Positions 7,621-17,189 of a stretch of DNA of 50,444 bases are shown here, piece by piece. How positions within the stretch are numbered: position 1 is the stretch's first letter; every line of letters starts with the position of its first letter. The translations under genes and the position numbers were made by a program. Source of the DNA: Candidatus Cryptobacteroides faecipullorum (GTDB lineage: Bacteria > Bacteroidota > Bacteroidia > Bacteroidales > UBA932); contig JADIMH010000035.1 in assembly GCA_017694885.1 (NCBI GenBank), forward strand, positions 1 to 50,444. The letters run 5' to 3'. The notes below the pieces were generated by a model, which saw only the letters and a list, made by a program, of their open reading frames with translations, searched no databases and was not told the DNA's origin.

Positions 7621-10600
7621 TTATTCTGCATCGGCATAATCGTCCTTTTTAATATTGTCGGCAAAAAGCATCATGCGGTTCGTCACATTCACATCGCTGA
7701 CTCCGCTGTCGAAGTCCAGGGAAAGCAGATTCAGCCCAGGGCACATCTTCTTCAGTTTGTTCTCTATCCCTTTTTCAACTATATGGTTGGCTATGCATCC
7801 GAAAGGCTGCAGTGAAATCACGTTTTTGACCCCTTCGGCATAATACGACAGGATTTCTGCGGGAAGAAGCCACCCTTCACCGAACAACGCGTTGAGAGAA
7901 ATTATCCTGCGGGCCTGCTCCGCTTCATGGAATATATCCCCGAACGGCCTGTAGTACCGGAAAGCCGAACATGTTTCGTTTATGCCGCGGATCCTGTCCA
8001 TAAGGAAATTATACAGGCCGCTGAAAACGAATTCAGGAACCCATCCTTTTTCGAGCCTGGTAAGTTTTTTTGTCCTCCTGTTTACGAAATACTGCATGAA
8101 AAAGTCGGTCAGTATCGGAGGAACGATTTCTATCCCCTGCCCTACCAGCCATCCGGTCACGTTCTTATGGGCATACGGATTGAATTTCAGGAAAATTTCC
8201 CCGACGACTCCCACCTTCGACGTCCGACGGTCATCGCAGATGGCGTTGAATTCAGCCGCAGCCGCCTTCAGAAGTCCGGTAAGGGCAGCAGCATAGTCCC
8301 GGCTTTCCGATATTGCCACGGCTCCCGAGCGGAGGTATTTGTCTTTAAGCCTGTCCGCTTCGCCCTTGACTGTTTCGCGGACCACGGAAGGATAATAGAA
8401 CTTGGCGATACAGTCGCTGTATAATATTGCATACAGGGCAGGAACGGTAATCCTTGCCCAGTTGACCTTGAAACCGGGCTGATAGTTCCTTATTCCGGCA
8501 GCGAACGACACGGAGATGACCGGCACTTCTCCATAGCCGGCGTCTACCAGAGCCTTCTTTATCAGAGAAATATAGTTGCTGGCCCTGCACTGTCCACCGG
8601 TCTGGGTAATGGCGACTGCCGTATTGGAAGGATCATATTTTCCTGATTGATAGGCTTTTATTATATCCCCTACAATAAGGGTGGCAGGATAGCACACTTC
8701 ATTGTTGGCATATTTCAGTCCCAGTTCGCCTGAAAGAGGGTCGCTTATAGGAAGATTTTCCACATCATATCCTGCCAGTTTCATCACGGCGGGGATAAGA
8801 GGGGAAATGAACGGCGTAAAGAACGGGGCAAGTATCTTCCTTTTCCTGTCCTCATTACGGAAGACAGGAACGGAACGGAAATGCTGCCATTTTCCCACGG
8901 CAGTTCCTGAATGCCTGAGGCTTTCGATAAGTGAGCGGACACGGAGCTTCATGGATCCGGCGTTATCTATGTCATCCAGTTTCAACGTTGTCATGGATTT
9001 TCCGTGCCTCATCACCATATCGCGCACTGCATCTGTCAGAAAAGCGTCAGGTCCGCAACCGAAGGAAGTCAGCTGGATACACTGTACGTCGCCAGGCTGC
9101 GACGCCCCCCATTTGGCAGCTTTCAGTATACGGTTCGTATAGGCCCACTGCGACACGAAATGCACATCTTCCAGAGGTATGTCACGGCCTCTGACAATAT
9201 CGTCCGAAATTACATTCACTCCCATGTCGGCCACCAGGTCAGCCACTTTATGCTGAATGAGGGGATCGGCATGGTAAGGCCTGCCTATCAGTAAAATAGT
9301 CAGTATCCCTTTTCTTCCGGCATCCTCCAGTATTTCCTCGCAGGCCTCCTTCACCTGCCTCTCGTATATGTCCTGGGCTTTCCAGGCTGCATCCAGGGCA
9401 TGAAGGGCAGTATCCCGCGACACGCCATAACCGGCGAGGAAACCGATGCACTGGACATTCATTGTCTCCCTGTCCTTGAAAGATATCACAGGAGAATCCA
9501 CAGGAATCTCCGCCTGGACACTCCTCACTACCTCAGAATATCCCGTAACTATCGGACAATTATAGCTGTTCTGCTCTTTACCGGCCCGTTCATACACGAC
9601 AAACGGCATGAAAATGCGGTCTACTCCACGATCCTGCAGATCTCTGATATGGCTGTGTACGATCTTTGCCGGAAAGCATATATTGTCCGACATGACCAGT
9701 CTCGCACTGCCTTCATATGCATGGCCTGAAGAAGGAGAAGACAGTACTGTCCTTATCCCGCATGCCGTAAACAGGGCATGCCAGAACGGATAATCTTCAT
9801 ACATGTTGAGCACCCTCGGTATGCCTACTGTCATGACAGGGTCCGCCACCTCTGCCACGCGATCGAAAAGCAGGGAATATTTGCGTCCGTAGATGTCCAG
9901 TCCCTTCGTTTTGGCGGAATCGCCGTTGACAAAGACTTTCTCGCACCTGTTTCCGGAATAATAGTCTTTGCCTCCGGCAAACCTGTAACGGTTCACCAGG
10001 CATCGGTTCTCGCATCCGTGACAGTTGAGGGTCCTTATCTGATAGCCTGACTTCCGCAGCATGGATTCCAGAGTAACATGACCTGAACGGCTGATCTCGC
10101 CCGACATGTATTTTTCCCTGGCATAAAGGGCGCACCCGAAAGCCCCCATAAGTTCAGGATGGTCGAACCTTCCGACACGGCATCCCGTAAGGTTTTCAAG
10201 TGCCTTTACCACAGCATCGTTGCGCATGGTTCCGCCCTGTACTGTAATATGCGAGCCGAGCTCCGATACATTTTTAAGTTTCAGCACCTTATAAAGACAA
10301 TTCCTTATGACGGAATATGAAAGTCCAGCCGCGATGTCTTCTATTTCCGCCCCTTCGCGAAGGACCTGCTTGACTTTGGAGTTCATGAACACCGTACATC
10401 TGGTGCCCAGATCGCAAGGCGCCTTGCTCCTGCATGCAGCCAAGGCAAAATCAGAGGTTCCATACCCGAGAGACTTGGCAAAAGTCTCTATGAATGACCC
10501 GCATCCGGAAGAACATGCTTCATTTATCTCTATCCTGCCTATAACCCCTCTGTCCACGAAAATGGCCTTCATGTCCTGACCTCCGATATCAAGTATGAAT

Positions 10601-11862
10601 GATACGTCAGGATCCATATATGAAGCGGCACGGTAATGGGCCATGGTCTCCACTATACCGGCATCCAGACGGAAAGCGGCCTTGACCAGATCCTCTCCGT
10701 AACCGGTGGAACAGCTTCCTATGAAATTCAGTTCCGCCCCTGCCCCGGAACATTCCTCACGGAGTTTCTCCAGGCCGGCCCCGACCGCCTTTACAGGATT
10801 GCCTCCATTGGGGCAATAATATGAATACAACAGTTTCGAATCGGTATCGGTAACAACGATCTTGGTCGTAGTTGATCCGGAATCTATCCCGAGGAATACA
10901 TCATGGGAACCGGGTCTGAGCCTGGCTGTACCGATCCTGGCCTCCGACTTCTCCTTCTTCCACGCAGCGTATTCCCCGCTGTCTTTGAACAGGGGGGCAA
11001 GACCGCCGGAAACCTGCCGTCCGGCGAGCAGTCTTTCTTCCATGACGGAAAGGACCCGTGAAATCTTCATGCTGCCGCTTCCGGCCGAAAGGGCTGCCCC
11101 GTAAGCGGTCATCAGGCTTCCGTCTTCCGGAAGTACGATATCTCCGTCCTCCAACGAAAGATAATCCTTGAACGACTTCCTAAGCGCAGGGATGAATGTC
11201 AGAGGTCCGCCGCACATAAGGACAGGAGGCTTTATTTCCCTGCCATGGGCCAGAGTCACGACTGTCTGCAGAGTGACAGCATGGAAAATGGAAGCCGCGA
11301 TATCTTCGATTCCGGCATTCCTGGAAACAAGATTCTGTATATCTGTCTTGCAGAATACTCCGCATCTTGAAGCTACGGGATAGATTCTTCCGGCCTTCAT
11401 CGCCAGTTCCCCGAGCTGTTCCACAGACTTTCCGAGGATTATGGACATCTGGTCGATAAAGGCACCGGTACCGCCGGCGCAATTCCCGTTCATCCGCAGG
11501 TCGGAAACCGTACCGGAATCGAAAAATACCACCTTGGCGTCCTCTCCTCCGATATCTATCATGGTAGATACCTGGGGATAACCGTCCTTTATGGCTTTAG
11601 TGGCGGCGACTACTTCCTGCACGAAAGGGAAAGAGCATTTTTCGGAGATGCCCATTCCGACAGAACCCGTAATGCAGACAGCCGTCCCGACATCGCCTGA
11701 AACTTCCATGAACTCCTTAAAAAAACCGGAAACCGTTTCTTTTGCTCTGGCATTATGCCGTTCATATCTTGAAAACACTATCTTTCCGTCAGGCCCGATG
11801 ACAACCATCTTTGCCGTCGTCGAGCCGACGTCAATACCTGCTTTATAACAATGGGAAAACAT
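7621..11862 (-). CDS. Giant fused 2-hydroxyacyl-CoA dehydratase activase-like protein
   Basis: A protein of about 1413 residues combining parts that are separate in the classical system. Two ASKHA ATPase domains of the BadF/BcrA/HgdC type come first: DVGSTTAKMVV near residue 9 and DSGSTTTKIVV near residue 325, each followed by an IGG(E/Q)D motif and a Cys-containing loop (NCAGGTG, EACSSGCG), the place where HgdC-type activases bind a bridging 4Fe-4S cluster. From about residue 670 a DUF2229-type domain follows, and the last 350 residues resemble a dehydratase subunit (NEVCYPA, TQTGGQCRASNY, LQPFGCIANH). The family uses ATP to push one electron into a dehydratase, but the substrate of these fused Bacteroidota forms is not known to me. 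An in-frame GTG at 11916 is rejected as start because it lies in the operator; ATG 11862 is used. The TetR gene follows. Confidence 0.88.
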   Translation of the reverse strand: MFSHCYKAGIDVGSTTAKMVVIGPDGKIVFSRYERHNARAKETVSGFFKEFMEVSGDVGTAVCITGSVGMGISEKCSFPFVQEVVAATKAIKDGYPQVSTMIDIGGEDAKVVFFDSGTVSDLRMNGNCAGGTGAFIDQMSIILGKSVEQLGELAMKAGRIYPVASRCGVFCKTDIQNLVSRNAGIEDIAASIFHAVTLQTVVTLAHGREIKPPVLMCGGPLTFIPALRKSFKDYLSLEDGDIVLPEDGSLMTAYGAALSAGSGSMKISRVLSVMEERLLAGRQVSGGLAPLFKDSGEYAAWKKEKSEARIGTARLRPGSHDVFLGIDSGSTTTKIVVTDTDSKLLYSYYCPNGGNPVKAVGAGLEKLREECSGAGAELNFIGSCSTGYGEDLVKAAFRLDAGIVETMAHYRAASYMDPDVSFILDIGGQDMKAIFVDRGVIGRIEINEACSSGCGSFIETFAKSLGYGTSDFALAACRSKAPCDLGTRCTVFMNSKVKQVLREGAEIEDIAAGLSYSVIRNCLYKVLKLKNVSELGSHITVQGGTMRNDAVVKALENLTGCRVGRFDHPELMGAFGCALYAREKYMSGEISRSGHVTLESMLRKSGYQIRTLNCHGCENRCLVNRYRFAGGKDYYSGNRCEKVFVNGDSAKTKGLDIYGRKYSLLFDRVAEVADPVMTVGIPRVLNMYEDYPFWHALFTACGIRTVLSSPSSGHAYEGSARLVMSDNICFPAKIVHSHIRDLQDRGVDRIFMPFVVYERAGKEQNSYNCPIVTGYSEVVRSVQAEIPVDSPVISFKDRETMNVQCIGFLAGYGVSRDTALHALDAAWKAQDIYERQVKEACEEILEDAGRKGILTILLIGRPYHADPLIQHKVADLVADMGVNVISDDIVRGRDIPLEDVHFVSQWAYTNRILKAAKWGASQPGDVQCIQLTSFGCGPDAFLTDAVRDMVMRHGKSMTTLKLDDIDNAGSMKLRVRSLIESLRHSGTAVGKWQHFRSVPVFRNEDRKRKILAPFFTPFISPLIPAVMKLAGYDVENLPISDPLSGELGLKYANNEVCYPATLIVGDIIKAYQSGKYDPSNTAVAITQTGGQCRASNYISLIKKALVDAGYGEVPVISVSFAAGIRNYQPGFKVNWARITVPALYAILYSDCIAKFYYPSVVRETVKGEADRLKDKYLRSGAVAISESRDYAAALTGLLKAAAAEFNAICDDRRTSKVGVVGEIFLKFNPYAHKNVTGWLVGQGIEIVPPILTDFFMQYFVNRRTKKLTRLEKGWVPEFVFSGLYNFLMDRIRGINETCSAFRYYRPFGDIFHEAEQARRIISLNALFGEGWLLPAEILSYYAEGVKNVISLQPFGCIANHIVEKGIENKLKKMCPGLNLLSLDFDSGVSDVNVTNRMMLFADNIKKDDYADAE

Positions 11863-11892
11863 TTGCGAATGTCCGTTTAATACAAATAAAAA

Positions 11893-11916
11893 GTGTCTGA
11901 CACATATGTCAGACAC
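11893..11916. promoter_or_regulatory. 24-bp palindrome, probable TetR operator
   Basis: GTGTCTGACA (11893-11902) and TGTCAGACAC (11907-11916) are perfect reverse complements separated by CATA. The site touches the minus-strand -7 box at 11916-11923 and covers the expected transcription start of the activase-tetR operon, an ideal place for a TetR repressor. Confidence 0.7.
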
Positions 11917-11923
11917 AAATGTA
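11916..11923 (-). promoter_or_regulatory. Promoter -7 box of the activase-tetR operon
   Basis: On the minus strand this reads TAcaTTTG. It lies about 54 bp upstream of ATG 11862 and shares its last base with the palindrome. No good -33 box is visible at 19-21 bp. Confidence 0.6.
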
Positions 11924-11952
11924 AAAATATTTTCCTGCCGTTGGTAAAAAAA

Positions 11953-12786
11953 CTACAGGGATTCTATCAGTTCGGTAAACAGGATAGTCATCCTGTCTGC
12001 CGCAGCATCGGCTGCAGCAACTACGTCATCTCCGTTGTTTTCATAATCATCGGCATAATCGTCATGGGCCTCATTTGTTATCACTGACATGCCGAATACA
12101 GGGACAGACATGTGGCGGGCCGTGATTACTTCAGGAATTGTCGACATTCCTACCGCATCCGCCCCGATCAGACGGAAATACTTGTATTCCGAAGGGGTTT
12201 CATATGACGGGCCGGTTCCTGCCAGATACACCCCTCTCTTGAGTTCTATCCCGTTCTCGGCGCCTATTATCTCGGCTTTCTTTATCAGCTGCGGGTCATA
12301 CGGCCTGGTCATGTCCGGAAATCTCGGTCCGAATTCATCCATATTCTTGCCTATCAGAGGGTTCGGAAGAAGATTTATATGATCCCTTATTATCATCAGG
12401 TCACCGATCTTGAAATCGAAATTGACCCCGCCGGCAGCATTGGACACGAACAGGTATTCTATACCAAGGACTTTCATAACCCTTATGGGAAGGGTGACAA
12501 GTTCCATGGAATACCCTTCATAATAATGGAATCTGCCCTGCATGGCCACTACAGTCTTGCCTCCGAGCGTCCCGGCGATGAAATTTCCCTTATGCCCCAC
12601 TGCAGTGGAAACGGGAAACCCCGGAATCTCCCGGTAAGGGATCACAACCGGATCGGCAATACTGTCTGCAAGTTTTCCCAGACCGCTGCCCAAGACTATT
12701 CCTGCCAGAGGCTTTCTGCCTCCGATTTTTCCGGCAACGTATTCCGCCGCCGTCCTGATTTTCTCAACTCTTGGATCTTCGTTCAT
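11953..12786 (-). CDS. Purine nucleoside phosphorylase (trimeric type)
   Basis: A 277-residue phosphorylase of the trimeric PNP/MTAP family, splitting purine (deoxy)nucleosides with phosphate into base and (deoxy)ribose-1-phosphate. Visible motifs are the phosphate loop [20 protein letters not shown], the SNAAGGVN segment, and the base site near [15 protein letters not shown] with [11 protein letters not shown] Glu before the [12 protein letters not shown] segment and an Asn in [10 protein letters not shown] fit an inosine/guanosine-type enzyme rather than an adenosine-specific one. The upstream gene encodes an MTA/SAH deaminase-like amidohydrolase 26 bp away, so the pair could convert an adenosine-type nucleoside to the inosine type and then cleave it. 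Confidence 0.93.
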   Translation of the reverse strand: MNEDPRVEKIRTAAEYVAGKIGGRKPLAGIVLGSGLGKLADSIADPVVIPYREIPGFPVSTAVGHKGNFIAGTLGGKTVVAMQGRFHYYEGYSMELVTLPIRVMKVLGIEYLFVSNAAGGVNFDFKIGDLMIIRDHINLLPNPLIGKNMDEFGPRFPDMTRPYDPQLIKKAEIIGAENGIELKRGVYLAGTGPSYETPSEYKYFRLIGADAVGMSTIPEVITARHMSVPVFGMSVITNEAHDDYADDYENNGDDVVAAADAAADRMTILFTELIESL

Positions 12787-12812
12787 ATCGTGTCGGTATT
12801 ATTGTGGTAAAA

Positions 12813-14072
12813 TTATCTGATCTTTGACAGAACCCTGGACGCTTCATGAAGGACCTTTTTTTCATCGGGAATCTCTCTTGAACGCATGACGAACTTCCCT
12901 TGGCAGATGACCGAATCAATGCAGTCGCTGTGCGCCGAATAGATGAAATCGGCAAGGAAAGGTGCAGGAGAAAGGAAAAAGGAATTGTCGGTATCGACGA
13001 TAAGGATATCCGCCTCCCTGCCTTCCTCTATACGTCCGGTATTCAGACCGAGAGCCTCTGCCCCGTTGACGGTGGCCATCGACAGAAGATCATCAAGAGG
13101 CATTGCCGCAGGATCCTCCCGCCATGCTTTCTGGACCATTGCCGCAGTCTTCAGGGCTTCGAGAATATCCAGATTATTCGATGAAGCGCAACCGTCGGAA
13201 CCTATGCAGATTCGTGCTCCGGCTGATTTCAGTTCATTGTAAAGGAACCGGTATCCCGATGAAAGCTTGAGGTTGGAGTTTATGTTGTGGACGCATGTCA
13301 CCTTCCTCCGGCCCAGGATTTCTATGTCTTCTTCCGAAAGCCAGAGGGTATGGGCGGCAATGGTGTCCGGTCCCAGAAGACCGAGCCTGTCGGCATACTG
13401 GACGGGGGTCAGTCCGTGGGCTCTTACGCAGTCCTCGACCTCTTTCCTGGTTTCGCTGAGATGTATATGCAGTTTCAGGCCGTTCCTGGCTGCAAATTCG
13501 GAAGCCCACCGCATGAGTCCTTCGGTTACCGAATATACGGAGTGGACTCCTACAATGAAAGCTCCTTGTCTGCCCCAGGTCTTCGACTGCTCGAAAATTT
13601 CTTCACACCGTTCCTTCTCCGCCTCGGCGGTTTCCTTATCGTTCCTGTCGATCAGGACATGCGAGACGACCGGGCGCAGTCCCGACTCTACGGCCGCCCG
13701 GTATGAAGCTGCAGGGAACCAGTAATGGTCATTGAATGTCGTGGTACCGGTCCTTGCCATTTCCAGGCATGCCACTCTGGTACCCCAGTAGACAAACTCT
13801 TCATCAACTCCTGACTCTATATCCCATATTTTTCTGAGCCATGTATGAAAAGGCACATCCTCGCCCATTCCCCTCATAAGGGTCATGGCTGCATGGATGT
13901 GCATGTTTACGAATCCGGGGACAGCCACCTTCCCTCTGCAATCGACCGGTTCCGCATCCTGCGCCCCGCACTGACCTGAAATACTGCGGATCACGCCGCC
14001 TTCAATAAGGATATCATGCTCCCTGTCCCCTTTCCCCGCTATCTTTATATTTTTAAGAAGTATCGCTTCCAT
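12813..14072 (-). CDS. mtaD: MTA/SAH deaminase-like amidohydrolase
   Basis: An amidohydrolase of about 420 residues resembling 5'-methylthioadenosine/S-adenosylhomocysteine deaminases. The metal-site motifs are all present: NMHIHAAMT (HxH), LHIHLSET (His), AAHTLWLSEED and GSDGCASSNN (Asp). The family deaminates MTA, SAH or adenosine to the inosine analogue. The next gene downstream is a purine nucleoside phosphorylase, a natural partner. I choose ATG 14072 (MEAILLKNI); ATG 14078 is as good, and the longer start at 14123 would overlap the minus-strand -7 box at 14092-14099. Exact substrate cannot be read from sequence. Confidence 0.87.
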   Translation of the reverse strand: MEAILLKNIKIAGKGDREHDILIEGGVIRSISGQCGAQDAEPVDCRGKVAVPGFVNMHIHAAMTLMRGMGEDVPFHTWLRKIWDIESGVDEEFVYWGTRVACLEMARTGTTTFNDHYWFPAASYRAAVESGLRPVVSHVLIDRNDKETAEAEKERCEEIFEQSKTWGRQGAFIVGVHSVYSVTEGLMRWASEFAARNGLKLHIHLSETRKEVEDCVRAHGLTPVQYADRLGLLGPDTIAAHTLWLSEEDIEILGRRKVTCVHNINSNLKLSSGYRFLYNELKSAGARICIGSDGCASSNNLDILEALKTAAMVQKAWREDPAAMPLDDLLSMATVNGAEALGLNTGRIEEGREADILIVDTDNSFFLSPAPFLADFIYSAHSDCIDSVICQGKFVMRSREIPDEKKVLHEASRVLSKIR

Positions 14073-14091
14073 ATGCATACAGTTAATTTTC

Positions 14092-14099
14092 CAAAGATA
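14092..14099 (-). promoter_or_regulatory. Promoter -7 box for mtaD-PNP
   Basis: Reads TAtcTTTG on the minus strand, 20 bp upstream of ATG 14072. It is one half of a divergent promoter pair with manA. Confidence 0.55.
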
Positions 14100-14130
14100 A
14101 AGAATCTGTTTTGATTTTTGCATAAATACT

Positions 14131-14138
14131 TATCTTTG
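14131..14138 (+). promoter_or_regulatory. Promoter -7 box for manA
   Basis: TAtcTTTG, 22 bp before the manA ATG, with TTTG at 14110-14113 (17 bp gap, slightly short). Confidence 0.55.
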
Positions 14139-14159
14139 CCCCCGGTAAAAACGACTTTT

Positions 14160-15359
14160 ATGGAAATCAAGAAAAACCTTTATCCGATAAAGTTCATCCC
14201 TGTGGCCATGGAAAAACCTTGGGGAGGCAATGCTCTGATAAAAAAACTCGGAAAAGAGTTCGTGGAGTGCGACGAGGACGGCAACGAGGTGAAACTGACA
14301 TCCGGAGACAAGATCGGAGAGAGCTGGGAAATGTCCGACATGGGATTTGTCGATTCGGTCGTGGCAAACGGCTGGCTGGCAGGAAACACCTTCGAAGAAA
14401 TCATGGAGACATATTTCGAAAGGATCGTAGGAGAAGATGTCTACCAATATTACGGAAGGCAGTTCCCTGTCCTGGTGAAATTCCTCGACATACAGGGCCG
14501 GATGTCGGTCCAAGTCAACCCTGACGATGAAATAGCCGGGCAGAGATACGACACTCTCGGCAAATGCAAATTCTGGTATATTATGGACGCTGCTCCGGAT
14601 GCCAGAATCTATATGGGATTCAAACAGGAAATATCCGCACGGGAACTGTACGACAGATGCCGGGACGGAAGCATCACGGATGCGATGAATGCAATCAGTC
14701 CCAGAAAAGGGGACTCCCTGCTGATCAGACCGGGTACGGTACATTCGGCAGAAGGAGGCCTGCTCATAGCTGAGATCCAGGAATCATCGGACATGACATT
14801 CAGGCTGTTCGACTGGGGCAGGGAAAATAATCCGGCAACTGCCCGGCCGATGCACCTCGAAGAAGCTTTCGACATCATCGATATGGGACAGTACGACAGT
14901 ACCGGCTACAGGAAAGGGCCTCTCTGGGGAAAGGATGCTTCTGCATCCGCAGCCGGGACACATTCCGGCACCGATGTCACGGAGACTCTGGCTTCAGTGC
15001 CGCAATTCACTGTCAACGGTATCAAAGTGCATGAACCGCTTGAAATATCTACGGAGCATTTCGGCAGCTTCCTCATATACATATGCATAGAAGGAGGGGC
15101 GGACATCCAGTTTCCTTCCGTAAACGGTGACGGGAGAAAATGTACGGAAAGCTGCCGGCTCGGAAAAGGGGAAACAGTACTGATTCCTGCAGACATGCCG
15201 GATTTCTTCATTGTCCCTTTGGACAGGGATACATCCCTGCTGGAAGTGATGATAGAAAGGCGCGAAGAAATCGACAGCTACATAAACCCTGATACAGAGC
15301 CGTATCTCGAAGGCGAAGACTACGGCGGAGCGGAAGATGAAGACAATGATGACCAATAA
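14160..15359 (+). CDS. manA: Mannose-6-phosphate isomerase, class I type
   Basis: A 399-residue cupin enzyme interconverting mannose 6-phosphate and fructose 6-phosphate, linking mannose to glycolysis and GDP-mannose. Recognisable blocks are KPWGGNALIKKLGKEF near the start, PVLVKFLDIQGRMSVQVNPDD with the zinc-site region, and RPGTVHSAEGGLLIAEIQES with FRLFDWGR. The C-terminal cupin half (about 300-380) is followed by a very acidic tail ending in EDEDNDDQ. The start is ATG 14160 just downstream of a good -7 box; an earlier in-frame start would lie upstream of it. The S4-domain gene follows after 17 bp and is probably cotranscribed. Confidence 0.9.
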   Translation: MEIKKNLYPIKFIPVAMEKPWGGNALIKKLGKEFVECDEDGNEVKLTSGDKIGESWEMSDMGFVDSVVANGWLAGNTFEEIMETYFERIVGEDVYQYYGRQFPVLVKFLDIQGRMSVQVNPDDEIAGQRYDTLGKCKFWYIMDAAPDARIYMGFKQEISARELYDRCRDGSITDAMNAISPRKGDSLLIRPGTVHSAEGGLLIAEIQESSDMTFRLFDWGRENNPATARPMHLEEAFDIIDMGQYDSTGYRKGPLWGKDASASAAGTHSGTDVTETLASVPQFTVNGIKVHEPLEISTEHFGSFLIYICIEGGADIQFPSVNGDGRKCTESCRLGKGETVLIPADMPDFFIVPLDRDTSLLEVMIERREEIDSYINPDTEPYLEGEDYGGAEDEDNDDQ

Positions 15360-15376
15360 CCCGGAAAGATATTGAA

Positions 15377-15847
15377 ATGGGCGGAGAAACCAGAATAGAC
15401 AAATACCTGTGGGCAATACGGGTATTCAAGACAAGGACAGATGCCACGGATGCCTGCAAAGGCGGGAAAATACGCATAAACGGGGCCGATGCCAAGCCGT
15501 CAAAGACCGTAAAGCCCGGAGACGTGATCACCGCCCGCAAAGGGGCGGTTACATATACATACAAAGTTCTGGTCCCGATCGACAAGCGTCAGGGAGCCAG
15601 GCTTGTGCCGCAGTTTGCAGAAAACATGACCCCGCAGGAAGAACTGGCCAAACTCAAGGCTCCTGTTGAGACATTCTTCCTCAAGCGCGACAGAGGGGCC
15701 GGACGGCCCACGAAAAAGGACAGGCGCCAGATGGAATCGCTGTGGGACTCTTTAAGTTTCGATGATGTGCCGGCTGACGTTTCCGACATGTTCGCATCCG
15801 AATTCGGATTTGATGAAGATATGGATGAGTGCGATGATGAAATCTGA
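15377..15847 (+). CDS. S4-domain RNA-binding protein (HslR/Hsp15-like)
   Basis: A 156-residue protein with an N-terminal S4 RNA-binding domain (RIDKYLWAIRVFKTRTDATD, then ACKGGKIRINGADAKPSKTVKPGD) like E. coli Hsp15/HslR, which rescues free 50S subunits carrying nascent chains. The C-terminal part has a basic stretch (RDRGAGRPTKKDRR) and a short acidic tail, common in Bacteroidota members. It is encoded 17 bp after manA, and its stop is 15 bp from the convergent stop of the DoxX-like gene. The rescue role is family knowledge, not shown by this sequence. Confidence 0.85.
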   Translation: MGGETRIDKYLWAIRVFKTRTDATDACKGGKIRINGADAKPSKTVKPGDVITARKGAVTYTYKVLVPIDKRQGARLVPQFAENMTPQEELAKLKAPVETFFLKRDRGAGRPTKKDRRQMESLWDSLSFDDVPADVSDMFASEFGFDEDMDECDDEI

Positions 15848-15862
15848 TCTCATGCACATACA

Positions 15863-17092
15863 TCACAGGAGCAGCATCACAGCAAAACAATAGAGAAGGA
15901 ATCCTTTGAATGTAATCTTGCCCAGGGTGCTGTAGTCAAGCAATGTCTCGGTTATGTCACCGGAGGCCAGTTCATCAAGATCCTCCTTGCCCGGCATGTT
16001 GGCGAATGACCATTTGCGTACAAGATAACCGTTATCGAAATAAGTGATTCCTCCGTTAGAGCGGTTCATTGATATAAGGGTTTTATAATCGGCATAATAC
16101 GCATTATTCAAAAGGAATTCGCCAACGCGGGGATCCAGTTTTGGAGAGGAGAGCGCCGACTGCAGCGCTTCCGGATACGATGCCGTTATCAGAAGCGGGT
16201 TGAAGCCTGCTGCTCTGGCATTGTCAAGGAATACTGCTATCTGTCTCCATTTTTTCCAGCCGGCCTGCCTGATGTCATAGACGGAAACCGCCATGACCTT
16301 ATGGCGTGCGGCATCCTGGTTCCTGTATTCGCCAGAGCCATCGGTGAATGCAAGTTCAGGGAAGGTTTCATGCCTGTAGCCGGCTTTCAGGACAGCCTTG
16401 GATTCGACGAATGTCCATGTCGAATCCGGTACGTTTTCAAGAGAAAATTCCTTTTTCCGTCCGTCTTTCTCATAGATCAGAACATATTCGTACATGTCTT
16501 CTCCGTCATGTTCATGGAAACGCTCGGCAGCAAGCAGTCTGGCAGCCGGCTTGAAATCCGTGTAATTTACCAGCGGTATATACATGAGTGAATAGACGGT
16601 AAATGCCGCTACTCCTGCCGTTACCATGGTGAAAGCGACGTATTTTCTCCTTCTGTTGTGACCGAAATCGCGGTAAGGAAGGAAAGCCGCAAGGGACAGT
16701 GCGCAAAGTACCACGTTCTTCAGAAATGTCTGCATGTGCGTAAGATGGATCACTTCCCCGAAGCACCCGCAGTCCATCTCAGGGTTGAAGATTACCAATA
16801 TAAGTGTAAGCAAGGTAAAGAAAGCAAGAAAGGCGGAAGCCGCTATTGCCGTAACCTTCCTCCACAGACCGGTTATCAGTGCTACTCCCGTTACCGTTTC
16901 GAGCAGAGCCATAAAAAGCGCTGCATACTTCGATGAAAACACAAGAAAGTCCAGATGGAAAAACCTATAGTAGTCAGCCATCACCAGACCTGCACCTACA
17001 GGGTCAAGAAGCTTGAATATCCCGGAAAGGAAGAATACCACTCCGACCAGAAAGGCACAGAAACGGCGGATTCGCATTGGTAACGGTTTCAT
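15863..17092 (-). CDS. DoxX/MauE-like membrane protein (BT_3928-type)
   Basis: A 409-residue protein with an N-terminal four-helix DoxX/MauE-like membrane domain (about 10-145) that carries the conserved acidic-Cys motif MDCGCFGE between helices 2 and 3. A long soluble region (about 180-385) follows, part of which (VYDIRQAGW through NPLLITAS) reads like a divergent thioredoxin-type fold without a CxxC. A final hydrophobic segment closes the protein. Bacteroides relatives are called BT_3928 family, to my memory; function is not established. It is convergent with the S4 protein gene and has a minus-strand -7 box at 17171-17178. Confidence 0.75.
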   Translation of the reverse strand: MKPLPMRIRRFCAFLVGVVFFLSGIFKLLDPVGAGLVMADYYRFFHLDFLVFSSKYAALFMALLETVTGVALITGLWRKVTAIAASAFLAFFTLLTLILVIFNPEMDCGCFGEVIHLTHMQTFLKNVVLCALSLAAFLPYRDFGHNRRRKYVAFTMVTAGVAAFTVYSLMYIPLVNYTDFKPAARLLAAERFHEHDGEDMYEYVLIYEKDGRKKEFSLENVPDSTWTFVESKAVLKAGYRHETFPELAFTDGSGEYRNQDAARHKVMAVSVYDIRQAGWKKWRQIAVFLDNARAAGFNPLLITASYPEALQSALSSPKLDPRVGEFLLNNAYYADYKTLISMNRSNGGITYFDNGYLVRKWSFANMPGKEDLDELASGDITETLLDYSTLGKITFKGFLLYCFAVMLLL

Positions 17093-17096
17093 ATTT

Positions 17097-17129
17097 TTGT
17101 CAGTTTATCGGGTTTTTACCTTTTGTTGT
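17097..17129 (+). repeat. 33-nt direct repeat, copy 1
   Basis: Begins TTGTCAGTTTATCGGG and ends CCTTTTGTTGT. A copy differing by one base deletion lies at 17284-17315. Confidence 0.85.
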
Positions 17130-17170
17130 TCTTTTTGTTATATTTCCTTTTAAGAAGTTATATCATCTGA

Positions 17171-17178
17171 CAAAAATA
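17171..17178 (-). promoter_or_regulatory. Promoter -7 box for the DoxX-like gene
   Basis: Reads TAttTTTG on the minus strand, 79 bp upstream of the start codon. No -33 box is obvious. Confidence 0.45.
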
Positions 17179-17189
17179 TGGAACTGTCT

